Source: Ornithodoros turicata (Eukaryota > Arthropoda > Arachnida > Ixodida > Argasidae). From it: 64,000 bases of DNA. The stretch spans positions 63,177,807 to 63,241,806 of the forward strand of contig NC_088204.1 in assembly GCF_037126465.1 (NCBI RefSeq), given 5' to 3'. The position numbers and the translations under genes were made by a program. Each line of letters starts with the position of its first letter. Positions within the stretch are counted from its first letter, which is position 1. Shown here in pieces: positions 1 to 11,540 of this stretch. The notes under the pieces are model-generated. The model ran no database searches. It was not told where the DNA came from and worked only from the letters and a program-made list of their open reading frames with translations.

Positions 1-452
1 GATTTATATACTATTCTTCGTTTCTAAGGCGCAGTGCTGGATAAATGTGACCCGGTACTTTGCTGGTGCACGATGCGGCAGTAAGGAACGTGACCTTCTC
101 ATAACGCATAAAGTGCTCGTTAGGGGATCAACGCTTTGTGGTCTACCTGTTCGTCATGGTTCTGCATGTTCTGCATGCACAAGTTTGCAGTTAACGTTAT
201 CTTGATGGTGACTTAATTGACACTCCATGGAATTCCCCACTTCAGTGCTGTATGTATGCGTAATCGAATTAAGCTGAGACACCTCACCCTTCATTCTGAC
301 TCAGAGGCAAGCAGGACTCTGGAGTTTGCGGAAGCTAGCTCGCAACAACAACAACAACAAATAAATTAATGGTAATGAACGGGGAAATTCGCCACGTAAG
401 GTGCGGCCAACTACCCCAAGGCATAATGGGCCAGGATGAGATATGTCCTGGT

Positions 453-472
453 CACACACACACACACACACA
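453..472. repeat. CA dinucleotide microsatellite
   Basis: About ten uninterrupted CA units. It lies near the decayed LINE tail that follows and has no coding meaning of its own. Confidence 0.9.
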
Positions 473-479
473 GCACACA

Positions 480-1110
480 GGTACGCAGGCAGATCATAGA
501 GTAGAGAGGAGACCAGTGTCCCGGAGAAAAATCTTGAAATACTCAAGAGATCGGCGACGGTCGATCAGGTTACACCAAGGCCCAGAATGGTTGCCAATGT
601 GAATGGTGCGGCCGTGATCGACTGCAGGCGACACTGTAGAGCTGCTCTTTGGGAGGTGTAAAGATGGCAGTCAAGGAGCACATGCTTGGTATCCGCCAAA
701 ACAGCACAGCGAGAGCAGAGCATCGAGTCGGAGCGGGCGATCAGATGCTTGAAATTGGAAGGGGGGGGGGGGTGAATGCAACCCCAAGACGAAGCCTGTG
801 TATCAGCGACGCAAAATGGCGAGGCAGACGAGAAGGCATGGTGAAACCAAAGTCAGGGTCCACTTCACGCATCAGAACTCTTGATGGAACGTCCCGAGAC
901 AATTGCGCATGTGCGAGAGGCCTCACCACATCATTTAGGAAGGTTCGCCTGTCACCTTTGGGGTGGGTAATCCGCACGCTTGATCGTAGCTGCTGCAGCC
1001 CCGTCAGCCTCTTCATTGCCGCGGATGCCGCAGTGTGCAGGAACCCACTGGGGAAGCTCGCAAGACAAGACAGATCATGGGGTAACTTCGAAGATAATCC
1101 TGGCGCTTAC
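480..1110 (-). pseudogene. non-LTR retrotransposon 3' remnant (RNase H plus C-terminal zinc knuckle)
   Basis: Read on the minus strand, broken frames give a piece like the end of an RNase H domain (WVPAHCGIRGNEEADG), then HFASLIHRLRLGVAFT, then a Cys/His knuckle region with DTKHVLLDCHLYTSQRA. This order is typical of the C-terminus of RNase H-bearing LINEs of the I/Jockey type. Several frame changes and internal stops separate the blocks, and a G homopolymer at about 763-772 lies within it, so it is a dead 3' fragment. The 5' limit is uncertain. Family placement comes from motif recognition only. Confidence 0.7.
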
Positions 1111-1194
1111 CGTGGTACAGGGAGCATCCCAGTGAAGACTACTGAGGGATGCTCGCATGTTTTCTGTGATGGGTAATCCTCTTGGACTACCCAA

Positions 1195-2200
1195 ATCCAA
1201 GAGCAAGAGGATTAGCACGCCCCTCCCTCTCCTGTGCCATCTCTCCCGCCTCCTTCTTTCACACTTCCCCCTATAAGAAGCAGCGGTCCATAAAACGGTC
1301 GTCGGGGCAGTATCGCTTGCGGTACCTTTCCCGGGAAAATATTTTCTTAAAACCATTCGACATGCTACGTGCTCAGAGGTTGACATCCTCACTGACGATT
1401 ATCCTCGACGAACCCATACGTGTGCCAATGATGGCCACGTGTTGCTTTTTTAACACAGGTTAAATAAACAATCATTACACTTTCAGACAACAGGAAGTCA
1501 ACAGAATTCCAAGAGGTACGCGGATGGCCAACTTTCCACATCGCCAGTTTTCATATAACAAGGCACGTTTTTTGATTTTCTATTTCATGCTGTCTTTTGA
1601 AGTGAAGAAAAAGGAAATCCAACTAAAGTTATTGTTGTCGACCAATTTTGCTAACGGCGTCTTTAACTATAGCCTGCAGGAAATCAAATTGGGGACAGGA
1701 GAAAAAGACGGCAAAGAGTACCCCCCCTCAAAAAAAAGAAAAAAAAAAGAAAGAAAAATATGCCAAAAAACCAGCAAAATTCATTTTCATACATACGTTC
1801 ATAAGATACGTGTGCAGGTTCTTGCTCTCTAAAAGGCACTCGTGACACAAAGTGGGTTTGCTCGCTTGAGAATAAACTGTACTTCTATATCTTCTGTGGC
1901 TCATCTCATAGAGTCAACAATACAACGATACTTATGCAACAGGGAATCGAACTGGTTTCATTTCCTGTTGCTCCTCATGCAAAAAGTCTGTTAAATTCAA
2001 AAGAAAAACATGTTGCAACAAGAAGAGAAGACGTCTGCTCAAGGGAACTGCAAAACCTTTAATGAATATGAAGATGGCGGAAGAATCTCATCAGCTGCTT
2101 GGAATCACCTTCCCTCAACAATCTGTAACATTACTTCCATCACGCAGTTCCATGTTGCACTAACGGATCATCTCACTTACCTCGCGTAATCATCTTTAGT
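1195..2200. other. unannotated stretch, no gene recognised
   Basis: No supported coding region. An A-rich tract lies near 1725-1760. At 1888-1925 there is an inverted copy of a short word (GATGAGCCACAGAAGAT in the other orientation) that recurs near 9585, 9855 and 9945, so part of this stretch is dispersed repeat. Confidence 0.5.
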
Positions 2201-2207
2201 TTCTGTA

Positions 2208-2290
2208 CAGGGTGTCCGAGCTAAATGTTAACATGTTTTTTAGAAATATACCTAGCACTTTTTTCGAGATGAAATCAATTTTATTTTCAA
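2208..2290 (+). repeat. fragment of the ACAGGGTGTCC dispersed repeat
   Basis: Begins ACAGGGTGTCCGAGCTAAAT and continues through CGAGATGAAATCAATT. The same order of words occurs at 28974 onward, and an overlapping downstream part at 8893 onward. Only the first 80 or so bases are present here. Confidence 0.7.
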
Positions 2291-2401
2291 CATATCATGT
2301 GCGCCACCATTTTGTTGCGACTCCAGCGCCGCTGTGCGGGCATTTCTTCGTGGTGACTGCGGGTCGCTCGTTCCAGCGCATGTAAGAAGCGATGGCTAAT
2401 A

Positions 2402-2904
2402 GCGTCCTCGATAAACTGCACCGGTGCGCACCGGTGCGACCTGGTGCGGCTTGCCATCCTCGATAAACTGCACTGGTGCGCACTGAACGTCTTCGATTAA
2501 AGGAGTGCACCCGTTCAGTGCAGCACTGAGTTGCCCCGAACCCACACCGAGAAAATCGGCCGAGCGCCAGAGTGCAATCCCAAGAAGCATCGCAATTGCC
2601 GGAAGCACGGAGGAAGGCAGAAGCGGCAAGTAGCCAGGTGTAGCCGGGCAAGTAGCAGCAGACAGTCATCGTCAGCATGGCATTCGATCGGTGCCGCTCG
2701 CCAGGTGCCTCTCGCTACGGGTCGCGCAGCCTACGAGCCACAACGAGCACAGATCTCTAGGTAGCGCATGCGAGTATCCATCAGATCCACCAATGCAGTG
2801 CAGTTTCATGTTCGATAATGCCTCCGCCCAGGGCACCGCCAGTGTAGAGCGCCACGCACCACTGTGGTTTCGGGGCAATTCCGGAGCAAGTTTATCGAGG
2901 ACGC
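2402..2904. mobile_element. TIR element (MITE-like) with TA target duplication
   Basis: The ends are inverted copies of GCGTCCTCGATAAACT (16 of 16 bases), each followed outward by TA. The 503-bp interior has no transposase. The left end carries a subterminal direct repeat: CCTCGATAAACTGCAC recurs at about 2405 and 2458, and a weaker third copy is near 2491. TA plus TIR suggests a Tc1/mariner-type or PIF-type non-autonomous element; the superfamily is not settled. Confidence 0.75.
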
Positions 2905-2947
2905 TATAAGGTGTTGTCTAGCTGTTTGGAGGTTCCTTCCTCGTTAA

Positions 2948-3660
2948 AGGGACTATCGCATCCGTCCCGGTCGATTCCGAAACTGTAGTGCTTTTTTATT
3001 CCGCGTTCATCACTGATAATAACGCCGAAAACCCGACGCGAATTGGCAGCGTCGTTCCTGTGTAGTTTGATATAAAACTTTGCAAGAGCAGACGACGCAT
3101 TCCTGGATTCCCTCTCTGGAAACGTCACGCGGACGAGGCCAATCACTGCTCGCCCTTTCACATGGAGAATACCAATCACGGAGCGGCCGGAGGGACCTTG
3201 GTAGCCTTGGCAACCGACCGACAGGCGGGCGGGCGGGCGAGGCGGAATTCTAGGGGACGGCGTCTTCGCTGTTACCGGCTCGCGGAATGTTGTTTCTGGT
3301 TAACGTTGAACGTGTTCGTACAGTCAGGAGCGTAACGCCGTGTTTCACGTAACATGGTTACGTCTGCACTCACACTGGTAAGCGAAAGTCAGCGTATTTA
3401 CCGAGGACTTTTCACTTAGTATAGTGCGATGCGAACGCCAAGCAGACGATCTCGAAGACAACCGCCAGCTTTTCGTGCAATTCGTGCGCCTGGCTTACGT
3501 CATCATCCTGTTGGCTGCAGATGGAATGCGGACCTTTAAAACTCGTTTACTTAATATGTAAGCTGTTTTCGGAAGAGAAATTTGGCAAAGTTGACTCTGA
3601 AGCGGTGAGGAACATTACCCTATCGGTGTCATACATACGTTCCCGGATGCGATAGTCCCT
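2948..3660. mobile_element. TTAA-flanked TIR element, copy 1
   Basis: TTAA at 2944-2947 and 3661-3664 flank perfect inverted ends AGGGACTATCGCATCCG. The interior (713 bp) resembles the copy at 51341-51847 in its first about 180 bases and has no recognisable transposase. TTAA duplications are known for piggyBac and Kolobok elements, so this is a non-autonomous member of one of those groups by inference. It contains a GGCGGGCGGGCG tract. Confidence 0.85.
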
Positions 3661-3732
3661 TTAAAAATCGGTAAGTACATGTTTCTCGGCATGATAACAT
3701 CTTCTACAAACTTCTCGGAAAGCATTAACCTG

Positions 3733-3819
3733 AGGGCTGGAACCGGAGACACGCAAAAACAACAAGAATTTATCTGACGCACAGAAATCTTTGTTGCTTG
3801 CGTACCCGGTTCCAGCCCT
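3733..3819. repeat. 87-bp hairpin element
   Basis: The outer 14 bases AGGGCTGGAACCGG are perfectly inverted at the other end, and the inner arms continue to pair (CAACAAGAATTT with AAATCTTTGTTG) around a short loop. It is a compact foldback repeat or MITE relic with no coding content. Confidence 0.7.
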
Positions 3820-4342
3820 AAGTATGCACGAAGTTGTCTACGCACTTTTACTTCTGTCGAAGCATTAATTTAGCGTGCAAATATGCCTTTAAGTGCTTTA
3901 GCGATGGCGCGGTTGCTGTACGGCATTAACATTATGTTGCAGCCAATAGATAAAGTTTTAAAACCCTCCTAACACGCTCACGTCTCCACGAAAAATAAAT
4001 GGGAGATACTGAACATAGGATGAATATCTGTTTCGCAGCCTTGGTAAGCATTTGAACTAACCACTCTGTGCTTATATGTGCTTTGTCGTTTTTTTTATTC
4101 TGTCTTTGTCATGATAGCTGCGCCGATCATGAGTCCAAGCGCTTAGTGGCATGCAGTTAGATTATGTGACGTTCGCTTATGTCTAACGCCTAAATAACAC
4201 GTCGAAGTGTATCGTGCTACAAATCGTATCTTTTAATCGTTCACGGACATCCTAATCAAGACCTCCATTGATTCGTTAGTACACCTCTTCCAGTGTGAAT
4301 CTACGATTTTTTCTTCATGGTTGTTGCTCCTTTCCTACATAG

Positions 4343-6200
4343 GTACTCACGTGCTACCCCATCCAAAAACTGTCAATGAGTCTGATTGGGTAGATAACAT
4401 GAAGCTGTGGCCCCCACTCCAAGAGCACCACATAACATATTATTTACTGAAGTCTAAAGCCTGTGACCTGGAGGATGTCCAAGCTCTTAAGAGCCTGGAC
4501 TCATACAATTATTTAATTAGTGGCAAAGTGGGGCGGCTTCTTGTCTACCAAACAGACAGTGACACCTGCTTTCTAAAGGGAACGGTTTCACCTTCCCAGG
4601 CAGATGAATATCGGCCGTACCAGGCGTGGGTGTGCGTGACAAGCGACTGTCGCGTTCTCTGGGGCTCCTGCACCTGCAAGGTTGGCTTAACAAGAGTATG
4701 TAGCCACGTTGGTGAGTGTTACATTTCTGTGCTAACATACAATGAGACTCATCACGATTACCAGACCTTAGTACATCTGGGCTGTGTCATGGAAGTCATG
4801 TGTCACAATGGGGCTGTCTCATAAATATGGCACAGAATGAAAAACCAATGCTGGTGCCAATTACGTGTCTACCTACGAGTATTAGAGTAACAAGCAAGCA
4901 ATCTGATGTTATTGGAAGCTTTTGCTCTAGTTTCGTAAGGCTGGAACACACATAAAAATGAACCTCGTCCTCTCGTCGTTTTTACATGTGTGGGTCCGCG
5001 TGTTCCAACCTCCTCAGGCTCAAGGAAATGCATCTGACAAAAGAAAAAAAAATCTCATTTCAAATCATTTTCTTGCTTGCAGGTGCTATACTATGGAAAA
5101 TAGAATTTGCAAATCGGAAAGGTCTCACGGGACAAAGTTGCACGGACAGGAGTGCCAGTTGGAACCATGGTACCAAAAGAAATGTCGTACCATCACAGGT
5201 ACTAGACATGGACTTCAGCATGGCAAAGAACATCATGCACGCATCACCCACAAACAGAAAGGTCTCAGTGCCACGTTACGAGGACCACAAGACGTACGTA
5301 AAAGCTATGAAAGAGAGTGAAATAGCACCGCTGCTTGACATCAGAGGCAGTTTGCTGCATCAGACTGTTTTTGCCAGTTTGCCATCAAATGTGCAGACCA
5401 GTTGTTGCAGTCAAAGGGACACTGTGCCTGAACATGGTTCCCACAATGAACCAGAGTTGCTTGCGTGTGAGTTGTGCTTTGAATTCTACAGTCAGTGGGT
5501 GAAAATCGAAGAATCGTCAAGGCAAAGGCTCATGAAGTTGACGTGCCAACAGAGTGGTGACCTATGGCAAGCAAGTCGTAAGCTTCGACTCACAGCATCA
5601 AACCTTTCCAAAGTTCCCCGCAGAAAAGACACTGCGCCGGACAAGTTCATAAAGTCATGCCTGTTCAGTACGTTTCGGGGCAACAAGGCAATGAGTCATG
5701 GAAAGAAATTTGAACCAGTCGCAAGGAAGGCCTTCGAAAATAGCTATGGTGTTTGTGTGGAGCTGTGTGGAACAGTGGTGAGTGCAACTCACCCATTCTT
5801 ATCAGCAAGTCCTGATGGACTGGTGGGCACTGACAGTATTTTGGAAATAAAGTGCCCACATACAGAAGACTGTGTGCAGTTTGTTCACACCTGTAAGTAC
5901 GATGTCAGGAGGGACACTGATGGTAGATATTACCTTGCTAAAGAAGGAAAGAATGGATACTACATGCAAGTTCAATTTGTGATGTTTTGCTCTGAGAGAT
6001 CAAAATGTTACTTTCATGTATGGTCAGCACTGAATTCTATTATAATTGAGGTGACCTATGATGTAGAGTATGTTGCCATGCATATCACAAGGTTCAGTGA
6101 ATTTTACTTTAGACATTATTTGCCCAGGCTTGTTGATGCTGTAAATTCCAAGAACTTGGCACTCACTGATGAATATAAGGTACTGTGTTCAGAACGGTAA
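4343..6200 (+). CDS. SWIM zinc finger plus YqaJ-type nuclease protein of an ISL2EU-like transposon (5' exon not found)
   Basis: Two coding exons, 4343-4711 and 5083-6200, are joined across a 371-bp GT-AG intron (donor GTGAGT, acceptor TTGCTTGCAG). The join completes a SWIM finger: CTC in exon 1 and CSHV followed by GAILWKIEFA. The C-terminal half is a YqaJ/lambda-exonuclease-like PD-(D/E)XK fold, with a Glu in GKKFEPVA, then SPDGLV, then LEIKCP and YYMQVQF as the catalytic signature. About 495 residues are visible. The first exon appears to start at a splice acceptor (CCTACATAG), so the true start lies upstream and I could not place it; an internal Met codon near 4402 is the alternative. AATAAA follows the stop by 12 bp. 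No internal stop or frameshift is seen. It converges on the transposase gene, and together they match the two-gene layout I know for ISL2EU elements of the PIF/Harbinger superfamily. Confidence 0.85.
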
Positions 6201-6211
6201 ACTCAGAACAG

Positions 6212-6252
6212 AATAAACTGCAGGTCACTGGAACACAATGCTGTCCTTTATT
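6212..6252. promoter_or_regulatory. facing polyadenylation signals between the convergent transposon genes
   Basis: AATAAA at 6212-6217 serves the plus-strand nuclease gene, whose stop ends at 6200. TTTATT at 6247-6252 is AATAAA on the minus strand and lies about 180 bp beyond the transposase stop. The two transcripts would therefore end tail to tail with little or no overlap. The signals are seen directly; their use is inferred. Confidence 0.6.
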
Positions 6253-6432
6253 TCCTATTATAACTGCACCTTTGAAGTGGTTGCGTGCTTATTGAGCTTC
6301 ATTCATAGCAGCATTTGACTGTAGGTTTGGCCGTGATGGACTTGTCAATGTACTAATATAAAATCTATACACTGTGTGCAATAAGGTGATATACAGTGAA
6401 TGTGCATTATTATAGTATGCACACTATATACA

Positions 6433-8703
6433 CTAATCTGTGCGAAGCTCATCCTCGCAATGCTTGGGAGCGATTAGTCGACCCTTCAAGTTACACAGGC
6501 CTGCACATACTACAACTATATTGTTCATTAATTTCTTGTGAGTGATTGGAAGTGCACCTTTCAGGATCCTGTATACTTTGATGCGATTGATCGCACGCTC
6601 AACATGGATTCTCAGTCTAGAAATTCTCCTGGACACTGTCGCTTCTGCCTCAGAAAACTGGCTCTTGCCTCTTGAAAAAGCTGGAATATTCAGCTTGACT
6701 CCCTTTTCTTTCATTGAGTTATTTAGAGCAAATCCCCTGTCGGCCATGACTTCCTGATCCTGGTATAAGTAGTTTGTAAACCCGGAATCTTCAACAATGA
6801 ACTTGTCGGAAGCACGCCCACCATATGCATGTGAGACGAACATGATAAATCCATTTGGTGCGATGGCCACCAAAAACTTCATGGTGTTGCAGCTCTTATA
6901 GTGGCTGTAGGTTTGCCCTCTCGAATAAATCCTCTTGGGCCGTTGCATTGGAACCTCTGTGCAGTCGATGATGCAGCTGGTGTTGCCATATCCGCTAGAC
7001 GTAAACTGTGACGGCGTAGTTGCAAGAATTGTCTCTAATGGTAGCCACACTACAACTTTCCTCATTATGCCACTTAGAATACCAAGCATTTCTCTGAATA
7101 TTTTTCCTGCTTGGGCAAGTGAGATGCCAAACCGTATTGCCAGGTCAAAGTACAACAACCCGAGCCATAGCCTCATTAGGGTCAACAATACTTGATCACC
7201 CACATTCATTGTGATGGTAGTCTGGGCAGCCAGACTCACTGTCGTCACGAGCTTCCAGAAGCCATCGAGGCTAAGTCCTGTGTAGAAACAGCAAAGAGCT
7301 TCTGACATATCTTCAGAAGGTGTCTTCTGTACTGTCTGTGTTTCTGAAGATGTCGTCATCACACGCAGAGCAGCATACGAATGTTCCTCTCTTATGCTGT
7401 TGTAGGGGTCTTCCCACTGCGTCCCAATATCACGAACTGTAGGTTGAACTTGGCAACTCTGGTGACTCCATTTTTCGTGCCTATCAGAGCTGCTTTCTAT
7501 TTGTAGCAAGGACTTCATGCAACGAAGGTCAAGGGGGCCAACATGTTGACCATGGTCACCTGCCTCTTCGAATGGTGTAGCATCATGGGGCTCACATTCA
7601 GCATTACTTGCAAAGGTTGAAGACGACGACGTGCATGGTTCATGGCCGACCTGTAAATAAGAATTTTTCATGCCTTAGACTAATTTAAAATATATTGCTT
7701 AAAATTCATATAAAACAAATGCCGAATGATGCCATGAATGTGTGCAGTATCCACAGAACGTTATGCCTGAGGTGAAAAAAACAAAGAGAATCACATCAGA
7801 CAATTTTTGCATTTTTTTTTCTTTAAACGCACCATTGCATATAAATAGGAGTGTCCGTATTCCATTCCTCATGCATAAGTTAAACATGCACATATATTAT
7901 GTGACAAAAATGCCAGGTGATCCCCACGCCACTCCCAAAACACAGTCATGGTTATGACATTAGCTTAAAGCAACCGCAGTTATCACAAATTTGTCCTACC
8001 CCACGGTTTGCAGGCTCTCCTGGTGCATTGCTAACAGTGGCCTGAAGCACCCTAAGGACCGGCCTCCTCCCATGTGTCACCTGCAAGTACTCACAGCGAA
8101 GGTTTATGTAAATAATGATCAGCAATAAATGCCAACTTTGTGAGTGCAGCCTCTTGATTCACCTGTCTCCTATTTTAAGCACGCACGACAGTAATTATTA
8201 TCTGGCGTAAAGCTTATAACCATCTCCTGATATAAACGTGGTATGATATTTTCGACACTCACGATTCTTTCTTATCTTTCTTATCTAAGGCTAGGATTTG
8301 TTCTTGGATTTTACTCACCTTTCTTGGGTATCCCAGCTTCAACATGGGGCATGGATTTATGTTCGTTGGTCTTCCGTCGATGAAGTGTACAGAACATACC
8401 TGGAATTAATCGATCATGAGTATGTGATAAGGCCTCGCAGCAAGACGATGGTAATATGTTTATTGCACCTACTCGTGAAAACTTGCTTGGCACGAAGTCC
8501 TTCCTGTTCAAAGCGATTATCCACTGTCGTCGTTTCTCGGCGGCAACAGGAAACGCGTGCAGCGAGTACACCCCGCACATGCAATCGTGTCGTTGGCGCT
8601 GATGAATATCACAACGTTCTTGTAAAAGAAGCTTGCGTTTACGTTGGTTGTTGGTGCAACCGACGACGGCACAGTGCCGTCCGGAGGAATAACCGCTGTA
8701 CAT
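6433..8703 (-). CDS. THAP-domain DDE_Tnp_4 transposase (PIF/Harbinger, ISL2EU-like), three exons
   Basis: Coding exons on the minus strand are 8703-8473, 8399-8319 and 7650-6433, giving 509 codons in one frame. Residues 1 to about 100 form a THAP zinc finger: CAVVGC near the start, a W in RRQWI, then, across the first intron, CSVHF and GRPTN. Both introns are in phase 0 (donors GTAGGT and GTGAGT, acceptors TTCCAG and TTTACAG). The C-terminal half is a DDE_Tnp_4 domain with IIDCTE (Asp about 333), MADRGF (Asp about 408) and HVERAI (Glu about 455), so the acidic triad appears complete. Residues 110-220 look like a linker. The start is the Met just before the THAP motif. It would bind transposon ends through THAP and catalyse cut-and-paste movement; a domesticated role cannot be excluded. 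The 668-bp second intron shows no other feature. Confidence 0.9.
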
Positions 8704-8892
8704 GACAGCTCGAAACCAGGCGTATATAGGCTATCGTATTGCACAGAAACGCTGCCGTCACATGCCACTCCACAAGAAAGGGGCGTGCCCGCAGTCACTT
8801 GCTGTCCCTACCCTCCAGGTGGCGTCCGGTGTCGAGAGTATGAGGGAGCCACGTTCGCGCTGGGACGAGGCTAAAATAAAGGTCTATAGCAT

Positions 8893-9165
8893 ACGCTGAA
8901 GGGCACCCCCTATAGGAGGGCATTAGCAGACTTCTAAGGCAATGTCTTAATTAACTTTTAATAATTAACTTTTAATTATAAAGGCTACGAAGTTGTTCCA
9001 ATGGGAACATCTGATCTCTCCGGTCACCTGATACCAAAGCTGTTTTTAGAACAAAAATCCGTTCGATAGATCATCCGCAAAATATTCGCAAAGGAACACC
9101 ATTTTGTTATTTATTTTGTTCGTTGCGCATCTTCGAAGACGCGTCTTCTAAGGCTGCCTCCCTAT
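8893..9165 (+). repeat. ACAGGGTGTCC dispersed repeat, 5'-truncated copy
   Basis: Shares long collinear stretches with 29065-29320, for example AAGGCAATGTCTTAATTAA, CGGTCACCTGATACC-type words and AAAATCCGTTCGATAGATC. It lacks the ACAGGGTGTCC start. No coding potential was recognised. Confidence 0.8.
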
Positions 9166-9255
9166 ATTGCCTCAAGCGAGCTAACACATCCTGAATGCCA
9201 ACCTTCGGCCAGAACTTACATCTGATCAGAGATTGTGCGAGTACACTGCTGGGTG

Positions 9256-10770
9256 TGTATTACCATCACTACTGGGTGTATGTATTACCATCAAGTATGG
9301 GTATCACTACTGGCTGTATGTATTGTCATCAAGTAAAGGTATCACTGCTGTGTGTATTGTCATCAAGTAAGAGAACAACCCATGGACGTAGACCCTTTCG
9401 CACCGACTCACACACATGTATTGGCATCAGACTGAAAAGAAAATTTAATTAGGAATGAGTGGTAACAACAGTGATAGTATTATGATTTTTAGGGAAAAAT
9501 CTTCCCGGGAACAGCACCGCAAAGAGCACTGTCCCGACGACTGTTTTCTTTGTTCTTCTTTTTTTTATATTGTTGACTATATTAGATGAGACACCAAAGA
9601 TTGTGTACTCATCTTCAAGATATTCAAGGTATGCCGTATTCCAAGCAAGATACGGTTCACAGGCGGGCTAAACGGCATGGGAGGGGGGGGGGGGTATGTT
9701 TAACGCAAAGTATCAAAAAAGAGAAGGGAAAGGTTAGCCACGGCCAAGGGAACGGATAGGGATAGGGGCCAGCGACAATATACGCAGGACATAGGGCTCT
9801 ATATACATGTGTATTGTCACGAAGTAAGACTTGTTGTATTGTTGACTCTATGAGATGAGTTACAGAAGATTGTTTACTTATCTTCCTCTATATACGTACA
9901 TATATTGACATCTATATACATAGGACTCTGTATCGTTTACTCTGTGAGATGAGCCACAGAAGATTGTGTGTATTGTTATCAAGTAAGAGAACTGTGTTTT
10001 TTTAAGGGAAATCTTCCCGAGAACTGCACCACAGGACACTGCCCCGACGACAGTTTTATAAGCCGCACGTTCAAAGACATGGCCCACCCGTGGGTCGCGT
10101 TATCAAGAGGCCCTTCTGCAATACATCAAGGGAAAAGTGTGTATTGTAATCAAGCAACAGCACTACCTATGGGGGTAGCCCCTTCATTAACCTTTCCTCC
10201 CTATCTTTTTCCAATAAACATATCCCCCCCCCCTTACACAGACTCTATCTTACATACCAGATAACAACGCTCCTAGGGGCAGTACAGTCCTAGTGGGCTT
10301 ACTAGAACTCGATATGCCACTCATCTTGATCATGATCAAAGAGCCGAGTGGCTGCAAGCCAGCGGCGAGAGCACTCCACAGACCCGAATAATGACTGCTC
10401 ACGGATGATATGTGCACGCAGCCCGGCTCTCACTGCCTGGAGAATAGCCATGCTCCCAACATCTGGGCCACCAAGGCCAGCCGACACCGGCGAATCCAAA
10501 TTTGGAAGTTGATTGCCGAGGTCAGCAATGATAACTGCTTCCGCTCTGGGCGTACGACCGGCAACGGCTCCAAGTACCTTACGGTGGCGCAATCCACTGC
10601 TGGGTGCCCAGATATTTGCGCCACCCTACTCCACAGTAAAAGCGGAATATGGCATTGCAAAAAACAGTGTTCTGCAGTCTCAGACATGTCGCAAGACGGA
10701 CAACTGTCCGTGCGACATATCCGAAAACCGTGCAAAAAGTGCGTATTGTTATCAAACAAGTGAACTACCT
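9256..10770 (+). repeat. cluster of TATTGTCATCAAGTAAG-type words
   Basis: Near-copies of TATTGTCATCAAGTAAG occur at about 9281, 9326, 9355, 9811, 9971, 10141 and 10744, with uneven spacing. A second word (GAGATGAGnnACAGAAGATTG) recurs at about 9585, 9855 and 9945. They look like repeated tails or a decayed tandem array around LINE debris. Poly-G (9683) and poly-C (10227) runs are also present. Confidence 0.5.
10302..10759 (-). pseudogene. LINE C-terminal fragment
   Basis: The minus-strand translation has a Cys/His-rich segment (SCPSCDMSETAEHCFLQC) followed by LLWSRVAQ. This is the zinc-knuckle tail common at the C-terminus of non-LTR reverse transcriptases. The frame shifts near 10435 and continues to a stop at 10302. 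No reverse transcriptase core is attached, so this is a 3' relic of a retrotransposon. Confidence 0.6.
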
Positions 10771-10860
10771 ATGGAGGTCGTATTGCCAACTGTGGGGCAA
10801 GCGAAAGCCTGCCCACATCATATTTCAAAAATAAAACTGCCCTCGCCCTAGAGACGAAGA

Positions 10861-11440
10861 GCAGGATCAACTAAGGAGGTGCAAAAAATTTCGAGCTCGA
10901 GCTAGGTTTAAGACGTAATAGAGAGACGCAACTTTGAAGAGTATGGTCAACAGAAGGAATTCACCATATTCACTTTGACGGTGTCCGACCACATCTACAT
11001 TGCCAGATTGTAGCGTGGAGCCTACCAAGCAGCCGCCTCCACTTCCTTGGCGATATCTGAGAAACTATTTTAAATGGGTTTCCGACAAAACAATATTTTA
11101 ATGCAGCACAAATTGTGGTTACCAAAAATATGATTCTGCAGATGGGAAAATATCCAATTCCAACTTCAGAAAGCACGTGAAGGTATGTAGAAATTCAAGC
11201 TTGTATTCGGCCACGAAATCTCGTCCTTCGTGCTTTCTGCGTGCTATGATTTTTTCACGGGCAAGACAGGGTAGTTGGTACTGGTTGATACTTCGCATTT
11301 TAGCCGCGAGACACGGACAAGTATTGGGATAAACGGAAGCAGACAGGGACACCTTTGTTTTTTTTCTCACATTCAAAAAGTACTTTTGGAAGGAATCTAC
11401 AAACGTACAAACATACCGGTCTTCTCTACAACCGATAATG
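10861..11440. other. no feature recognised up to the gap
   Basis: No supported coding region, RNA gene or element end is visible between the LINE fragment and the assembly gap. Confidence 0.4.
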
Positions 11441-11540
11441 NNNNNNNNNNNNNNNNNNNNNNNNNNNNNNNNNNNNNNNNNNNNNNNNNNNNNNNNNNNN
11501 NNNNNNNNNNNNNNNNNNNNNNNNNNNNNNNNNNNNNNNN
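11441..11540. other. assembly gap (100 N)
   Basis: Exactly 100 N. Such round-number gaps are usually of unknown true size, so anything spanning it cannot be read. Confidence 0.98.

Noticed and set aside
649..1176. 175-codon plus-strand frame
   Set aside because: It is the shadow of a LINE RNase H remnant on the opposite strand.
3985..4045. Possible first exon of the SWIM-YqaJ gene (ATG at about 4000, donor GTAAGC at about 4044)
   Set aside because: The splice phase is 0, whereas the acceptor at 4343 needs phase 1, so the join would break the frame.
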